DNA from: Cerrena zonata
Lineage: Eukaryota > Basidiomycota > Agaricomycetes > Polyporales > Cerrenaceae
Reading direction: 5' to 3'
DNA: 64,000 nucleotides
Assembly: GCA_038087015.1 (NCBI GenBank)
Contig: JASBNA010000001.1
Location: 1,364,001-1,428,000, forward strand
Part shown: one piece after another, positions 23,829 to 35,114 of the stretch
How the letters are laid out: each line of letters begins with the position of its first letter
How positions within the stretch are numbered: position 1 is the stretch's first letter
Program-made: the position numbers and the translations under genes
The notes under the pieces: generated by a model
What the model was told of the DNA's origin: nothing
The model's database searches: none
Seen by the model: only the letters and a program-made list of their open reading frames with translations

Positions 23829-24313
23829 ATATCATGAATAAGACACTCAATGCTGTAGCCATTCCTCGTAACTTGACGTCCCACATTCACGAACGAATCA
23901 TGTATAATGCAACGGCCAAAGTGGCATGATATTGCACCAAAGTAACTAGGATCCTATCGACCAAAGGATTTCCTCTAGCACAAGAAGGTAACCGACATCA
24001 TAATGGTACAAAGTCCAATGGCACTGGGCCATAGCAGAATGAAGGTAGGGATAGTGATGTGGGGGTAGGGATATGGGGTGTGATGAAGTGTCCGTATCAA
24101 AAGGGGGTAGGTGATGGGATAGCATGTCCATGAAATGCTTTAACGAAGGGGAGAAGTTGGGTAAGATAATGTCCAGCAAAACGAAAAGGGGATTAAAATG
24201 TGTCCATGACAAAGCAATGTAAACGTGAAAAGATGGAAGAATCGTAAAGAAAAAGAGTGGAAACGTGCAACGTCATAATCGATCATTACTTTTCGTCAAA
24301 AGACATCCATTCC
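23829..24313. other. Convergent 3' region between eRF3 and the cyclin gene
   Basis: Purine-rich on the plus strand around 24045-24200 (GGGTAGGG, GGGGGTAGG repeats), probably 3' UTR of the cyclin gene. No gene is recognised. Confidence 0.45.
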
Positions 24314-25717
24314 CTAGACATCAACAGGCTTGCTTTGCGAGTAACGCAGCAGAGAGGACCTTGAATGCGTTAGTCGCCGGAATGAGCTACTTTGGCCATG
24401 GGCTTCAGCAGATTCAGAGCCATCTTGAGTGTCCTTTTTGTCTTGCGAGTGACTCTTCGTCGCGGCACCCCACATGCGGCTTAGGAAGCTCACATTTGTG
24501 GACCCACGGAGACCTCCACTTGACGCAGACGGTTTGACGCCTGAGCCACGGCCCATACCTGCGCGAGGTGACACCTTGCCTTTGAGGCTAGCACGACGAT
24601 CAGAGCCCGCCGTGGTGGTGTCCGAGGTGATAGTACACGTAGAAGCTGTGGAAACTTTGCGACCTTGTCTCGCAAACGAAGGATACATCGGGACCCGGTG
24701 CTGTGGAAATTCGGAATCTTTGGCATCATCCAATTCCACTTCGCTGTCGTAAACGGAAGAAGCGTCCGTTGATGCTGGCGAAGACTCGGCGGACGTAGTC
24801 CAGTCAGATTCGGAACCGCTGGTGGTCTCGCTGCCTAAGGTACTGGACGAAGATGCGCGAGACATGGGACGAGATCGTTCTGAAGCGTTGTTGACTGGCA
24901 CGCTGAGATATGCGGACGAGATACGCTTAACAAGGTTATGAACACTTGCCAACGGTGCGGAAGATGCAGCTGGAACATCGGGAGAGTCGTGTGGGGGAGT
25001 GAGAGGCATCGAGACAGCCTGGACTCTAGCCTTAGCACACTTGACAGCAGCAGCGCGGTCTTCCTTAGCCTTCGGCGAGAGGCTTGGCATGAAGGGGAAG
25101 AAATGCGCGATGGCCTCTTGCTCATCGAATCGGAGGTCGTAGTCGAGAAGGAAGAGAAGCTGCTTCTCCATGAGGTTGATCTCCGCGGGGTCAAACATAC
25201 CGCTGGCGTACTCCGCCCAATGTTTGTTCTTGGAGCAGAGTCGTTCAAGTATTTACAGGCAACAATGAGCGTCGCAAGGAAAACGCGGTGTCTGGTGCAT
25301 GGCATACCTGCGGGGAAACAACTATGTCAGATATGGAGGATAATATGTGACTATATGCGCTTACCTTTCGCCATTCGAGGAAGTTTGTTACGCAAACGCT
25401 CGAGATAGACGAGGGTGGTCAGCAAAGAAGCGATGTGCACTCGGGAGTTATGAACCAAGATGATGATGAAGTCGTTCAGGGATGGCAGGTTGGGAGAGTC
25501 CTGTCGCTCGCTCGGGCTAGGGGGACGCCTTGTGAGGTGTCCTTGGAGGAGTTGGGAGCGACTCAGGTTCATCACCAAGATTGATCACGCGAACGGCCTG
25601 CTGAGCGATGTACGCCACCATGTCGAGGTTGATCTTCTGGCGCATGAGGCCTACCAGAGCGGGCTCATGGAGGCGGGAAGGGATGAGGGAAGCGGGATGA
25701 CGGTCGTCGATAGACAT
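24314..25717 (-). CDS. Pcl1/2-like (Pho85-type) cyclin
   Basis: Regulatory subunit of a Pho85/Cdk5-class kinase, with roles in G1/S and polarity in yeasts. It starts MSIDDRHPASLIPSRLHEP. The cyclin box reads LNDFIIILVHNSRVHIASL, LVYLERLRNKLPRMAKG, then after an intron (about 25311-25366) CTRHRVFLATLIVACKYLN, and after the ASG codon FDPAEINLMEKQLLFLLDYD. The C-terminal half is long, Ser-rich and disordered with likely phosphosites (TPPHDSP, SDWTTSAESSP) and a basic end (RSSLLRYSQSKPVDV). Two one-base deletions are inferred, in a G run at 25520-25524 and in GG at 25232-25233, both in homopolymers; restored frames fit the cyclin box exactly. Alternative: other PCL subclass; exact orthology needs a tree. 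Confidence 0.87.
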
Positions 25718-26229
25718 AGTTGCAACAGAATGTGGGAAGAGAGAGAGAGTGGGGTATTTTAGATGGTGGGTATAAGGGATTGTAAGGTATTTTAGGAGGG
25801 TGGGTGCCCCTTCGAGGGATTAAAGCAAAGCAACAGGAAAGGAGATGAGGGAAGGAGGGAGAGAGGGGATGCACGCCGCGTTCCTTTTAACTGAACACGA
25901 AGGCAAATGCCGGCTTCTCGATCGGGCGGGCAAGCAACGATCGACACTGACTGGAGAGAGCAGGGGATTTAACAGCGACAACACAAAGACAGCAGGGGAA
26001 AGCAGAGGAGAAGGCAAGACGCAAGGCGTAAAGATCAGCAAGCCCACACTTACATACTTATATGAACATAGGGGCCCCTGCGGCTGACCAGAGAGGCTGG
26101 TAAGACACCGCGGTCTCTCCATCCTCCATGCACACGAACCATAATATCCAAATCGGGTAATACACTTTGCATCGCGCGGCGGAGATTTAAATTACAGCAG
26201 GATTCTTTGCTTCTCATCTTCTTCAAATG
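25718..26229. other. Intergenic, promoter of the cyclin gene and 3' end of the SH3 gene
   Basis: GA-rich low-complexity sequence at 25735-25760 (GAGAGAGAG) and 25840-25870 lies just upstream of the cyclin ATG on its strand as a CT-rich tract, a common fungal promoter or leader feature. No gene is seen. Confidence 0.5.
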
Positions 26230-27371
26230 CTACAGCAATTTGACATACGCGGCAGGGATCAGTCCTCGTCGTCCGTCAATCTCTCCCATCCACCTACATA
26301 AGAACTATGAGAACGATTTCGATGAAAATACAATATTGACTAACCAGTCGTCTGAGGGTTTCTCAACTACCAATACTCTGTCGTTTTCTTGGAGAGGAAG
26401 ATCACCGGGGTCCTAAAGATGGATTCAGGATACAGAACGTGAATATATAACGACGAAAGCATCCTGACATCACTAGTATAGTCGTAAAGTGCTTCAGCCC
26501 ATTCCCCAGCAGGCTCCTGTTTCGGTCGGGCTGGAGGAGGCGGAGGTGATGGCGAGGCTGGCGTGTCGACTGCAGAGCTGGATCTGCTGGCGGGAGGTGA
26601 AGTTGCTGATACATGTCTCACAGGAGGTGGGCCAAAAGTGTTCTTTCTCGGAGCGAACGCAGGGGGAGGATCGGGAACAGCAGCAGGTGGGGTGACACCC
26701 TTATTCGCTGTTGAGCTTCGCAAAGACATGAACATGTTTTTCCCTGAGGACATATCCACGTCGCCGAATTTCTGGATAATATATAAGAGGTCTTCTGTAT
26801 AAGATACATGAGTGATTCCTTACCTTGTGTGAGACAAGGTGACCACTAGCAGGTTCGTCCCTCGAGCCCGTACGAAGGTGAGAGACATTTTGCTCCGGTT
26901 CAGGAGACTCTCCAGGAGATGGTCGAGGTGGTGCCCTTGGAGCTGAAGGTTGACCTGGACTGAATTTGAAGGCTGCTGCTGCCGCTGCTACTCGTCCTGC
27001 TGCTGATGGTAGGTCTGATTGCGAAGACTAATGCAAACTGAGACGGCTGCATCTATGCGAAACATTCATCATAATACATACCTCATTGCTCGCAGCCGAA
27101 GGTCTCTTCCATCGTGGGGTGTCGTCCGATGCTGTAGCTGAAGAGAATGATCTTTGTACCCCGGCAGCAGCATTGTTTAACGAACGTCCGATAGAGGCAG
27201 CACTTGGGATGTTTACAGTTTCCTGTGGTTTATCGCTAAGTACGAGATTTGGTCGAGCCGCGAAGTACCTAAGAATTTGTTCATATGTTTATGCGAAGTG
27301 AAGCTCCGAGACAGACTCAACTCGTCCAACAGCGCAAAAAAGGCTTCCTTATCCGAAGCAGTGAATGACAT
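26230..27371 (-). CDS. SH3-domain protein, Csh3/Lsb-like
   Basis: Short N-terminal helical segment (MSFTASDKEAFFALLDE, then YFAARPNLV), a Ser/Ala/Pro-rich middle with polyproline runs (SPPPPPARPK, PPRPSPGESPEPE), and a single C-terminal SH3 domain (WAEALYDYTSD, DPGDLPLQENDRVLVVEK, DDWWMGEIDGRRGLIPAAYV) that ends four residues from the stop. One C-terminal SH3 behind a disordered Pro-rich part resembles fungal WASP/actin-patch binders, so a link with the Sla1 pathway is possible but inferred. Introns: about 27003-27084, 26774-26823, 26415-26478 and 26294-26344. ATG at 27371 is the first in frame. Confidence 0.82.
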
Positions 27372-27471
27372 TGGTCGAATGATAGTTTACAAGTATGAAA
27401 AAACACCCGTCTTCCGAATACTGGTAGAGGCTGGGAGCAAGCCTGGTGTATAAGTGGCTGCTAGATGGAAC

Positions 27472-27476
27472 AAAAA
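27472..27476 (-). terminator. RNA polymerase III terminator of the tRNA gene
   Basis: Five consecutive T residues on the minus strand, 26 bases after the tRNA 3' end; the expected Pol III stop signal. Confidence 0.6.
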
Positions 27477-27501
27477 TGGACATTGTTCCTTGTAATTGTA
27501 A

Positions 27502-27573
27502 TGACCACCGCAGGGGTCGAACCTGCAATCTCCTGATTCGTAGTCAGACGCGATGCCATTTCGCCAGGCGGCC
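27502..27573 (-). tRNA. tRNA-Arg (anticodon ACG)
   Basis: A 72-base cloverleaf with no intron. Acceptor stem GGCCGCC pairs with GGTGGTC with two G-U pairs, discriminator A. The anticodon stem TCTGA/TCAGG closes loop CTACGAA, giving ACG, which reads CGT (and via inosine CGC/CGA) arginine codons. T-arm contains GGTTCGACCCC, which is also the Pol III B box; the A box is TGGCGAAATGG. CCA is not encoded, as usual in eukaryotes. It lies between the SH3 gene and DBP8, in their divergent promoter gap. Confidence 0.93.
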
Positions 27574-27731
27574 ATAAGATCAAGAGGTGATAATTTGAGT
27601 CTCACGTGGCGATCACAATTTCCCGTAAATTGAAATTCCTTCCGCTAAAGTTGCTCATTTGGACCGTCAACGTTATTGTTCGACTCTGTCTGTAGCCCTT
27701 CCACCATAAACACACATTCCATCGCAGAAAA

Positions 27732-29926
27732 ATGGGAAACGAAAAGGGAAACAAGAAGCGAAAAATGCTCTCTGTTGACGACTTGATGCGAATGCAGGAG
27801 CAACCAAGCTCGAAGAGACTCCGTGAAGACATGGAAGAGAAAGGTACAGACAGCGATTCTGCGTCAACTACTTCAAGTACTTCAAGGTCCTCTCATGCTA
27901 GCGACTTGTCTGAGGATGACTATTCCGACGAACCGAGTGATAGTGAAGGCGAAGATGAGGACGAGGAAATTCGGCCGATGCATACAAGTCTTGTGGACTC
28001 GATAGACCGGTTTGCCTCCTCTCGAATAGCTATTGTACCTAGGAAAACCCTCAAGGAAACTCCTTCAAAACCCTCCACCTCATTCCAACCTCTCCCAACC
28101 TCTTTTGCATCACTCGGAATCAATTCTGCATTGCATACTGCACTTTCCAAAATGTCAATTAAGGCCCCGACCGAAATCCAGTCAGTTTGTATACCTCCGA
28201 TGCTAGAAGGCGAGTAAATTCCTCCGGAGCTGAAGTGGTATAGATCTTGACGCTTTTTGAATGCAAGGTAGGGACTGCATAGGGAATGCGAAAACAGGTT
28301 CAGGAAAGACTATTGCCTTCGCTTTACCAATACTGCAAAAATTGTCATATGACCCCTATGGCATCTACGCACTTGTCCTTACCCCTACGAGGTATGTATT
28401 CTCTATCTTTTCTAATACAATCTCTAATTTAAGAGATGTTACAGGGAACTTGCATTCCAAATATCCGAACAGTTTGCTGTGCTAGGGGCTTCGCTTAACC
28501 TACGTACAGCAGTTGTAGTCGGAGGGATGGATATGATGGCCCAAGCACTCGAGCTAGGAAATCGACCACACGTCGTTGTAGCTACTCCAGGTCGGATAGT
28601 CGACCTGTTGAGAAGTAACGGGAGTGAATGGGACTTGTCTAGGATAAAATTCTTGGTACGTAAATAACGTATACTGATGCCCAAGCTAGAATTCTAAAAG
28701 TATTGCCAATCAAAATAGGTGCTCGATGAAGCTGATCGTCTATTGACCCCCTCATTCGCCCCAGAACTATCGTACTTATTTGAAGCTCTTCCAAAAGAAC
28801 GTCAGACATGTTTGTTCACGGCTACCCTCACGGATTCCATCGAGAAGATTGCCTCCGCACCTCCTAGACCTGGGAAGCAAAAACCATTCATTCACCGAAT
28901 GACAGCAAGGTCAGTTTGTCACTAGTTTATGCAAACTGATGTATTTTTCTGACTCTCGTTTCAGTGTCGAAACAGTGGAAACACTAAAACAACATTACAT
29001 CCTCGTTCCCTCCCACGTCCGCGAATCATATCTCTACCACCTCCTCTGTAACCCACCAGAATCCACCGTCCACCTCCGACGTGCCCCTCCAGAATCCACC
29101 AAAGGTTCCAACAAACGATCATCTTCCAAGCACAAAAAACCATCCAAGAAATCGAAATCCTCCGCAGCAGACGACGAGGAATCAATCGAACAACCACCTC
29201 CAACCATCATCTTCTGCACCCGACCTCGAACAGCAGCCTACCTCACGACCCTACTCAAAACCCTGCACATCCGCACTACGGCTCTTCATTCCCGTCTAAC
29301 TCAACGAGAACGATTGTCGTCATTGGGTTTGTTCAGGTCTTCCGTTATTCCCGTTTTGGTCTCTACCGATGTGGGTGCACGTGGATTGGATATCGAGGAT
29401 GTCGCTTTGGTTATTAATTGGGATCTGCCGAATGAGCCGGAGGAGTATACGCATCGAGTGGGACGAACTGCTCGTGCGGGTAAGGGAGGTGTGGCTGTGA
29501 GTTTCGTGACCGAGAGGGGCGAAGAGAAGATATTAAAGGTTGAGGAACGAATCAGTATGTATCCTTTTCCGCACTTCCCGGGGCCCACAAGCACCACCCG
29601 GGTGCTGTTCCCCCGGCTCAAAGTTGCAACGACACATGATACTAACCCCGATCGCTCTCTTCCAGAAACCAAATTGACCGAAATGTCCCTTCCAGAAAGT
29701 AAAGTACTGGAGAAACTCAATGCGGTATCGATGGCAAAACGGCTTGCTAATATGGTACGTGGGACTGATAGACACTTTTTCTGTGTTCGGGACCGAGAGA
29801 GCTGACCTTCGGTTGCAATTGTTCTTTTGCAATTGAAACTTACAGGAACTGCATGATTCCGATTTCGGCAAGCGAGAAGAGATCCATCGAATCAAGAGGG
29901 AGAAACGGAAGGCGGATGTAGCATAG
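27732..29926 (+). CDS. DBP8: DEAD-box RNA helicase Dbp8
   Basis: Nucleolar helicase for 40S subunit assembly (18S rRNA processing). The N-terminus is charged and acidic ([15 protein letters not shown] ... [14 protein letters not shown]). Motifs in order: Q motif region [25 protein letters not shown], Ia PTRELAFQ (across an intron), GG at VVVGGMD, Ib [54 protein letters not shown] Lys/Ser-rich insert ([15 protein letters not shown]) lies between the RecA lobes. It ends [17 protein letters not shown]. Introns are near 28215-28270, 28392-28444, 28656-28718, 28911-28965, 29551-29664 and 29754-29845. About 580 residues, slightly long because of the insert. Confidence 0.93.
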
Positions 29927-30776
29927 AGCGGATTGGCTCTTGAAATCTTTTTCGTTTATTTCATGTTCCGTAGATGAGTGGATCCATTCAGTATCGGTAC
30001 CATTTGGTACCGTGCATATGTCTATGCAAAGACCGCAGCACCCAGAAAATTTTAAACGGGTTGGAACTATTGCGCCCCAATTTCCAATTCATTGAGACGA
30101 AAACATACTTAGTATCCCGCGTCGTACTACATATAGTACAAACCGTAAAATTTCAGGAGACATAAGATCCAGTAGGAAGCAGTCCGTGACAGTTTACGGA
30201 CAAAACTAACTAGAATCACATGAATCACGAAACTAACAACGCAGTAGACGACGATGAGTAAAAAAGCACAAGATGGAACGGACGGATTAGCAGACCGAGA
30301 TGGAGACAGTTACAGTGAAGAACGCGATACGAGACATATGCAAACAAGGAAACTGGAGGAAAGACAAGGAAAACAAATGATGAATAGAGGTCTCGTCTGG
30401 GGGTGCGTATCATAAGGCGGCATATTCGTGAATGAGGCTGCTACAGGTGGAGTAAGGAAAGGGGAACACTAAAACTACAGTTTGATTTGTTACGACGCGA
30501 AAACAACACTTTCGAGCGAAAATAATCTGATAGGGTTACATGATAGTGAGGAGAGTCCAATTTGCGATCGAGGCGACAAGCGTGCGTGTATGGAGAAAAC
30601 AGGTGCCGATGAATGCAGAATCGGACGGCGAAGAAAAGATACCAGAGCGTGATTGAGGATAAGTTATGAAATGCGGTGGTGATGTATGCTGCGAGGATAA
30701 TGATAGAGAGAACCTAGTTCTGGGAAGGTTCGGTGATTTTTGCAAGTTATTTTGAGAATCCTCGTGTGTACGAGTC
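29927..30776. other. Convergent 3' region between DBP8 and the BTB gene
   Basis: 850 bases with no recognisable exon. It holds a perfect 7-bp stem with a 4-base loop at 29995-30012. Sequence from about 30200 to 30740 is purine-rich on the plus strand and may be 3' UTR of the BTB gene. Confidence 0.5.
29995..30012 (+). repeat. Short perfect inverted repeat (hairpin)
   Basis: CGGTACC, loop ATTT, GGTACCG. It begins 69 bases after the DBP8 stop codon, so it is probably in the 3' UTR. Role unknown. Confidence 0.6.
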
Positions 30777-32438
30777 TCAAATAGTTGTCTGAGACGGGAG
30801 AGGCGTTAGTAAGAAATGTCGCGTTTCACAGCAGAGAGACCATAGATACCCCATGGCCAATCCGCCTTCTACAATTCTCATAGGATACATACCTTGACCA
30901 CAGACCATTGAATGACAAGTTGTTTGATGCGGTCTCTTAGCGTTGTCTGGCACAGTGGGCACGAAAGATGGTCTCCCAGAGGAGAAAGGGCGGATTCCAT
31001 AGAACTTGCAGACAAATCTAGATAAAAGTATTTGATTCAGTTCCGGAATAATACAAGAATAGATTCTATGACAGACCTGGTCGAGCGTCCCATGCGAGAT
31101 ATGCAGAGGCCAATGCCCACGCACGGGTCAGTTTTTTCTGTTCGATAAAGTCACATGTGGATGTAGGGGCGTGTGGGTGTGGTGGCGGTAGTAAAAGTCG
31201 TTTGAGTGCATCTATGCGACCCAAGTGGAGGAAGAATAATCGTTTGAGGTAAATGGGACCCATCCTGACCGCGTGTTCGTCTGTCAGATTGGGTAATGGG
31301 AATGCAAGGAGATGCGAGGAAATTCGGACAGCAAGGTCGTAAAGGTCGTAATGAGCTGCTAGGGTATATGTTTCCATAGGTGCAACGGGTGCTATGGATA
31401 GAATTTGGTGGAACAACGGAGTGGATGGGTCGATGCATTTGGGCAGAGAGATGCCGTACTTGTGTAACGCATCAACTGCTGAAATAAGGGTATCGACCGT
31501 AGGGTTGTAATGAGCGCAGGACATGTTGTATATCGTGTGAAGCGCGACGTTCAGCACGGTAGAGTGCTCTGAGACGGATATCATGGGACCAATGTCATCG
31601 TTCCCCTTGCTCGCTTTCGGAGGCAAGAGGGAATCGAATCCATTGTCAGATGCGCCCAGAAGTTGGTGCATATTCACGTAAAAGAACACGGCGTCGGACG
31701 AGAGAACAACGAGGTCGGGGGGAAGCGAGATATGGTCTGCCCCAGGAAAGAATGTAGTAGAGACCGAGACGATGGTATTCGTCTCTTCGAGTTCTTCAGC
31801 GGGGGATCCTTGCTGGGAAATCTAGTAATATGAATGTAAGCGTGTTGGCGACAGCAGGCTGATGGACGTAATGAAACGTACTGGAGGGGTTGGTATCTGT
31901 CCTGCAGTTGGAACCAAGGGTGCTCTCTCAGAGATAGGGCGGTCATGAGAGGGTGTACTAGCATCGGAAGATACAAACTGCAACCATTCGGACTCCATTT
32001 TCTGCGTGCTAAAGGCAAGATAGTGAGATTGACTCGCCCCTGGATTTCGTGTATAAGGGTGCGCGACCAAAAGCTACTGCCGACGCGTGAAAGTTGACCG
32101 AGTACCGCAGACACAGACTGGGGAACGAGAGGGACGTTCTGGGAGGACGAGGGCAATGGAGGGGCGGGAGAGAAGTGAAGTGGAAGGGGGCGGGTATATA
32201 AGAGGATGAAAGCGGCGAGCGATGGAACTCTCCCCCACACGTCCAGTCTATCTTCAGGGGGGACCGTGGCCCGATCGCTTGCTGCTTTCCTCCGCCCAAT
32301 TTGGAAGGCGTAGTCACTCACCGGTATCTTCAGCTCCCACTGGCACCTCAGCGTCCGAGTCTCCTCAAGTTCGGATCTAGTATCTTCTCCCCTCCACATA
32401 GTCGCACGCATCCAAGTCTCCAAGGCACTCGAACTCAT
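30777..32438 (-). CDS. BTB/POZ-like protein, basidiomycete type
   Basis: It starts MSSSALETWMRATMWRGED with an N-terminal part on Trp-rich strands (ETRTLRCQWELKIP). The C-terminal half resembles a BTB fold: FFYVNMHQLLGASDNGF, SEHSTVLNVALHTIYNMSC, LISAVDALHKYGI, AHYDLYDLAVRISSHLL, IYLKRLFFLHLGRIDALKRL, and EQKKLTRAWALASAYLAWDA. A CPLC pair (SCPLCQTTLRDRIKQ) follows near the end; the protein closes WSVVKTTI after a last intron (30797-30891). BTB proteins usually oligomerise or recruit Cul3, but no kelch, MATH or DNA-binding partner domain is present, so the role is unknown. The frame changes near 32010 (LPLA versus LAFST), another probable one-base indel or a missed intron. An intron starts at about 32323 (GTGAGT). 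Confidence 0.75.
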
Positions 32439-32894
32439 GCGAAAAATCTTTGATCTTCCGTCATCACTGACATACAGCTTGAGCTAGCTTGAGCGGCTCA
32501 ATTGCAGGAGATAGCCGGTCCACCCTCGGCAGAGAAAAGTTAATCTTTGGAGTCTAGACGTAGTGGAGCCCTCAGGCCGACTCGGCAAACCAGGATATTC
32601 GACAGCCATGTTCTCCATTTATTTCAGTGCTGTATGGTTTATCATCATCATTGACCGACATAGAGAAAGGGGGCAAGAAAGAACCTGTTGTCCATACCAT
32701 GAGGCGGCAAGAATGAAAAGGAAGCGCGGTGGCGCGATGGTGCGAAGACGTAAGGGAGTCCTGAGTTCGAGGGTATCGTCTCATCTTATATAACATACAT
32801 CCACAACCAAAAGGTACAACGATTAGAATCCAGAATGCTTCGAACCTGCCCAGAACTAACACGTAGGTATGACAAGGATAGTGCATGATCAATG
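32439..32894. other. Intergenic, promoter of the BTB gene and 3' flank of MOB1
   Basis: 456 bases with no supported gene. Short open frames here share no recognisable family. Confidence 0.45.
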
Positions 32895-34093
32895 TCACCG
32901 GCCCTTCTCTTCCGCAAGAATTGCATCGTTGAGTTCATCCAAAGGAGCGAGCTCCTTCTTATCCACCAGATCGAACTGTATTTTGGCGTTAATAGAGGTC
33001 AGATCTGATGCAACGAGCTACGCACCTCGTTCACAAATAGGAAGAAATGTCGGTAACTTGTGTTGAGATGAGCTAACCGTGCAAAAACGTTCATCGTGAG
33101 TAATCTTGTTTAAGAATAGCTGGAAGGTTTGATGTGTTCAATGAGCTGTCATACCTTCGATACCCAGCGCACATATGTGGTCAAAGTGGTTGCTATACAA
33201 ATGGGCGTATACACGGAACATTCTTCTGAAAAGGGTACGAATGGTGTCCTTAAAATTCTTCGAAAATGGAACGCCTAGAGAGTCGATGTCGACGCAAGAT
33301 GATAACGAATTAGGGTGAGTATCGCAAATAGTTAGACTAATTTCTTGTCTCTGAAACGAACGATAGGTCTTCCTCACCAATCTTATTCGGGAAGATCTCT
33401 TCATTATCCAAAAGACCTTGAGCCCAGTTCATCAGTGCATCGACATATTCAGGGGCTGGAAGCTTGGTCGGTCGTTTGAACCTAACACCGTCTTCCCACA
33501 GGTACTCATACCTATGGTAAATAGACTACGATTAGTATCTGGAAATAGGGGGATGAGGATGAGCTCACCGAGGACCAGCCGACATGATCGGACACTGCGT
33601 GGAGTCAATGAGTTCAACTCATAGGCACGAGGCTATAGAGGGATTCCACTATGTACCTCTTGGGGTGTGCAAAACTCTGTTACGGTTCCATATAACATGT
33701 TGAGATGATTGAAAAAGTCGACAGCTGGGTTATAGGTTACATGCCAAACCATCAACTCGTCTCGTCTTGAAAGGAGGATGAGATCGTGCGTACCATGTAC
33801 AGCTAACCATTCATTCAAGTCCTCTCCTTCAGGAAGCTGGACTGCGAGGCGTAGATTGCCTGAACCCTGTAATGCGCAAACACTAAGATCACAACCTCAC
33901 ACAACCACAGGACACAATGTCAGACTCACCAAGGTAGCCTCAGCATACTTCCTCAACTGATATTGCTTTCGTGCCCTCAGGCACGTCCTTCCGTGGTTTG
34001 AACGTCCGGGTCTTTCCTCTAATTGAATCTATAAGTACACCCTTCCATCGCATGTACCGGGTGACTGTCTTACAGGCCGAAGAACGCTGACAT
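32895..34093 (-). CDS. MOB1: MOB1 kinase activator
   Basis: Adaptor that binds and activates NDR/LATS-type kinases (Dbf2/Sid2) in mitotic exit and septation. Reads [20 protein letters not shown], then in the next frame [108 protein letters not shown], and the end [14 protein letters not shown]. The zinc ligands are present: two Cys in CTPQEC and two His in AHLYSNH. A single extra base near 33975 (ACGAAA G CAATAT) breaks the frame in very conserved sequence. About 220 residues, normal. Several short introns (eg 33855-33929, 33606-33657). Confidence 0.93.
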
Positions 34094-35114
34094 GTTGAGA
34101 GTCCCTAGTTATTGTTAGTTGGAGAATAGGGTGGATCGGTGTTATATACGAGAGAGGCTTCGTCCTAGAATTGTGTAGAGACGGAGGTGGTTTAACTTGA
34201 ACGGAATCTAGATTAGACTCGGAGTACCAGTGGGAGCCTGATATGGAGTAATGGGCGCTTGATCATTCTCGGGTAGATCATCTAATCTCAACGACCCTCA
34301 CATTGCAACTCCGAGTCCGAGTCGAAGTTCAAGGGTTGACTAAACCTAACCGTCCAAATCAAGAGACCTCATGTTGGAAATAAACAGGCATATAGATTAG
34401 TACGTATGATTTGAAACACTATATCTCAAAGCTGACAGCCAACAACCATCGCGGCATTGAAATCAAATATTATCCCAGTGAGAGTTCAAGTTAACCCTAC
34501 TACTAGTATGATATTTCAATGCGGCATCCAAGTCTTCTCTCAAGTGTTGATCTTATTATAACGTCAGTGTATTCTGCCATCATGATAGTTCATCGTACGA
34601 GCTCAAGAAAAACTAAGATGATGATCAAGAAGTAGCCTGCGACAGTACGTACTATCTCTGATTAGTCTAAGCAAGTTGAAAAAAGATGAGGCATATGAGT
34701 AAACGTCCGATTCGAATTGTGTTGTGCTTACTGATATAAGAAGACAGTCCTGTTTCGTTTCATTTCATCATGTCTCCTTCCTCAATGTATCTGTGTCTGT
34801 ATCTGAAACTCGAGTCATATCCATCGTGTAAAAAATTCTTCTTCACGTATTCACGTATTACAATCATGGTCATGAATGATAATAACACACAAGAGCTGAG
34901 GGAGGAGAGGAGAGGAAAATCGGAAAGAGAGCTGAAAAGAAAAAAAGGGGAAGACCTAGTCAAAGTAATGTAACAAAGCATATAAGTAGAAGTTGCGACG
35001 AGACGGGAACACGAAACATGGTGTGTATAAGAATCCAAGAGGGCGGAAGGGGGCGGTATAAGAGGGGACGAGGGAGAAAAAGGATCAAAGGACCGACGTA
35101 ATCTACTACTGCTA
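34094..35114. other. Intergenic region with a palindromic element
   Basis: About 1 kb between the MOB1 start and the Snf7 stop. It is AT-rich with no recognised gene. A MITE-like inverted-repeat element lies at 34211-34317. The right part (34750-35100) is probably the Snf7 3' UTR. Confidence 0.5.
34211..34317. repeat. MITE-like element with 10-bp inverted ends
   Basis: GACTCGGAGT (34216-34225) and its exact reverse complement ACTCCGAGTC (34308-34317) enclose 82 bases. A second nested pair is GATTAG (34211-34216) with CTAATC (34282-34287). The inside contains GGGCGCTT. A related arrangement occurs at 47564-47641. Probably a tiny non-autonomous element or its remnant; too short for coding. Confidence 0.4.
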
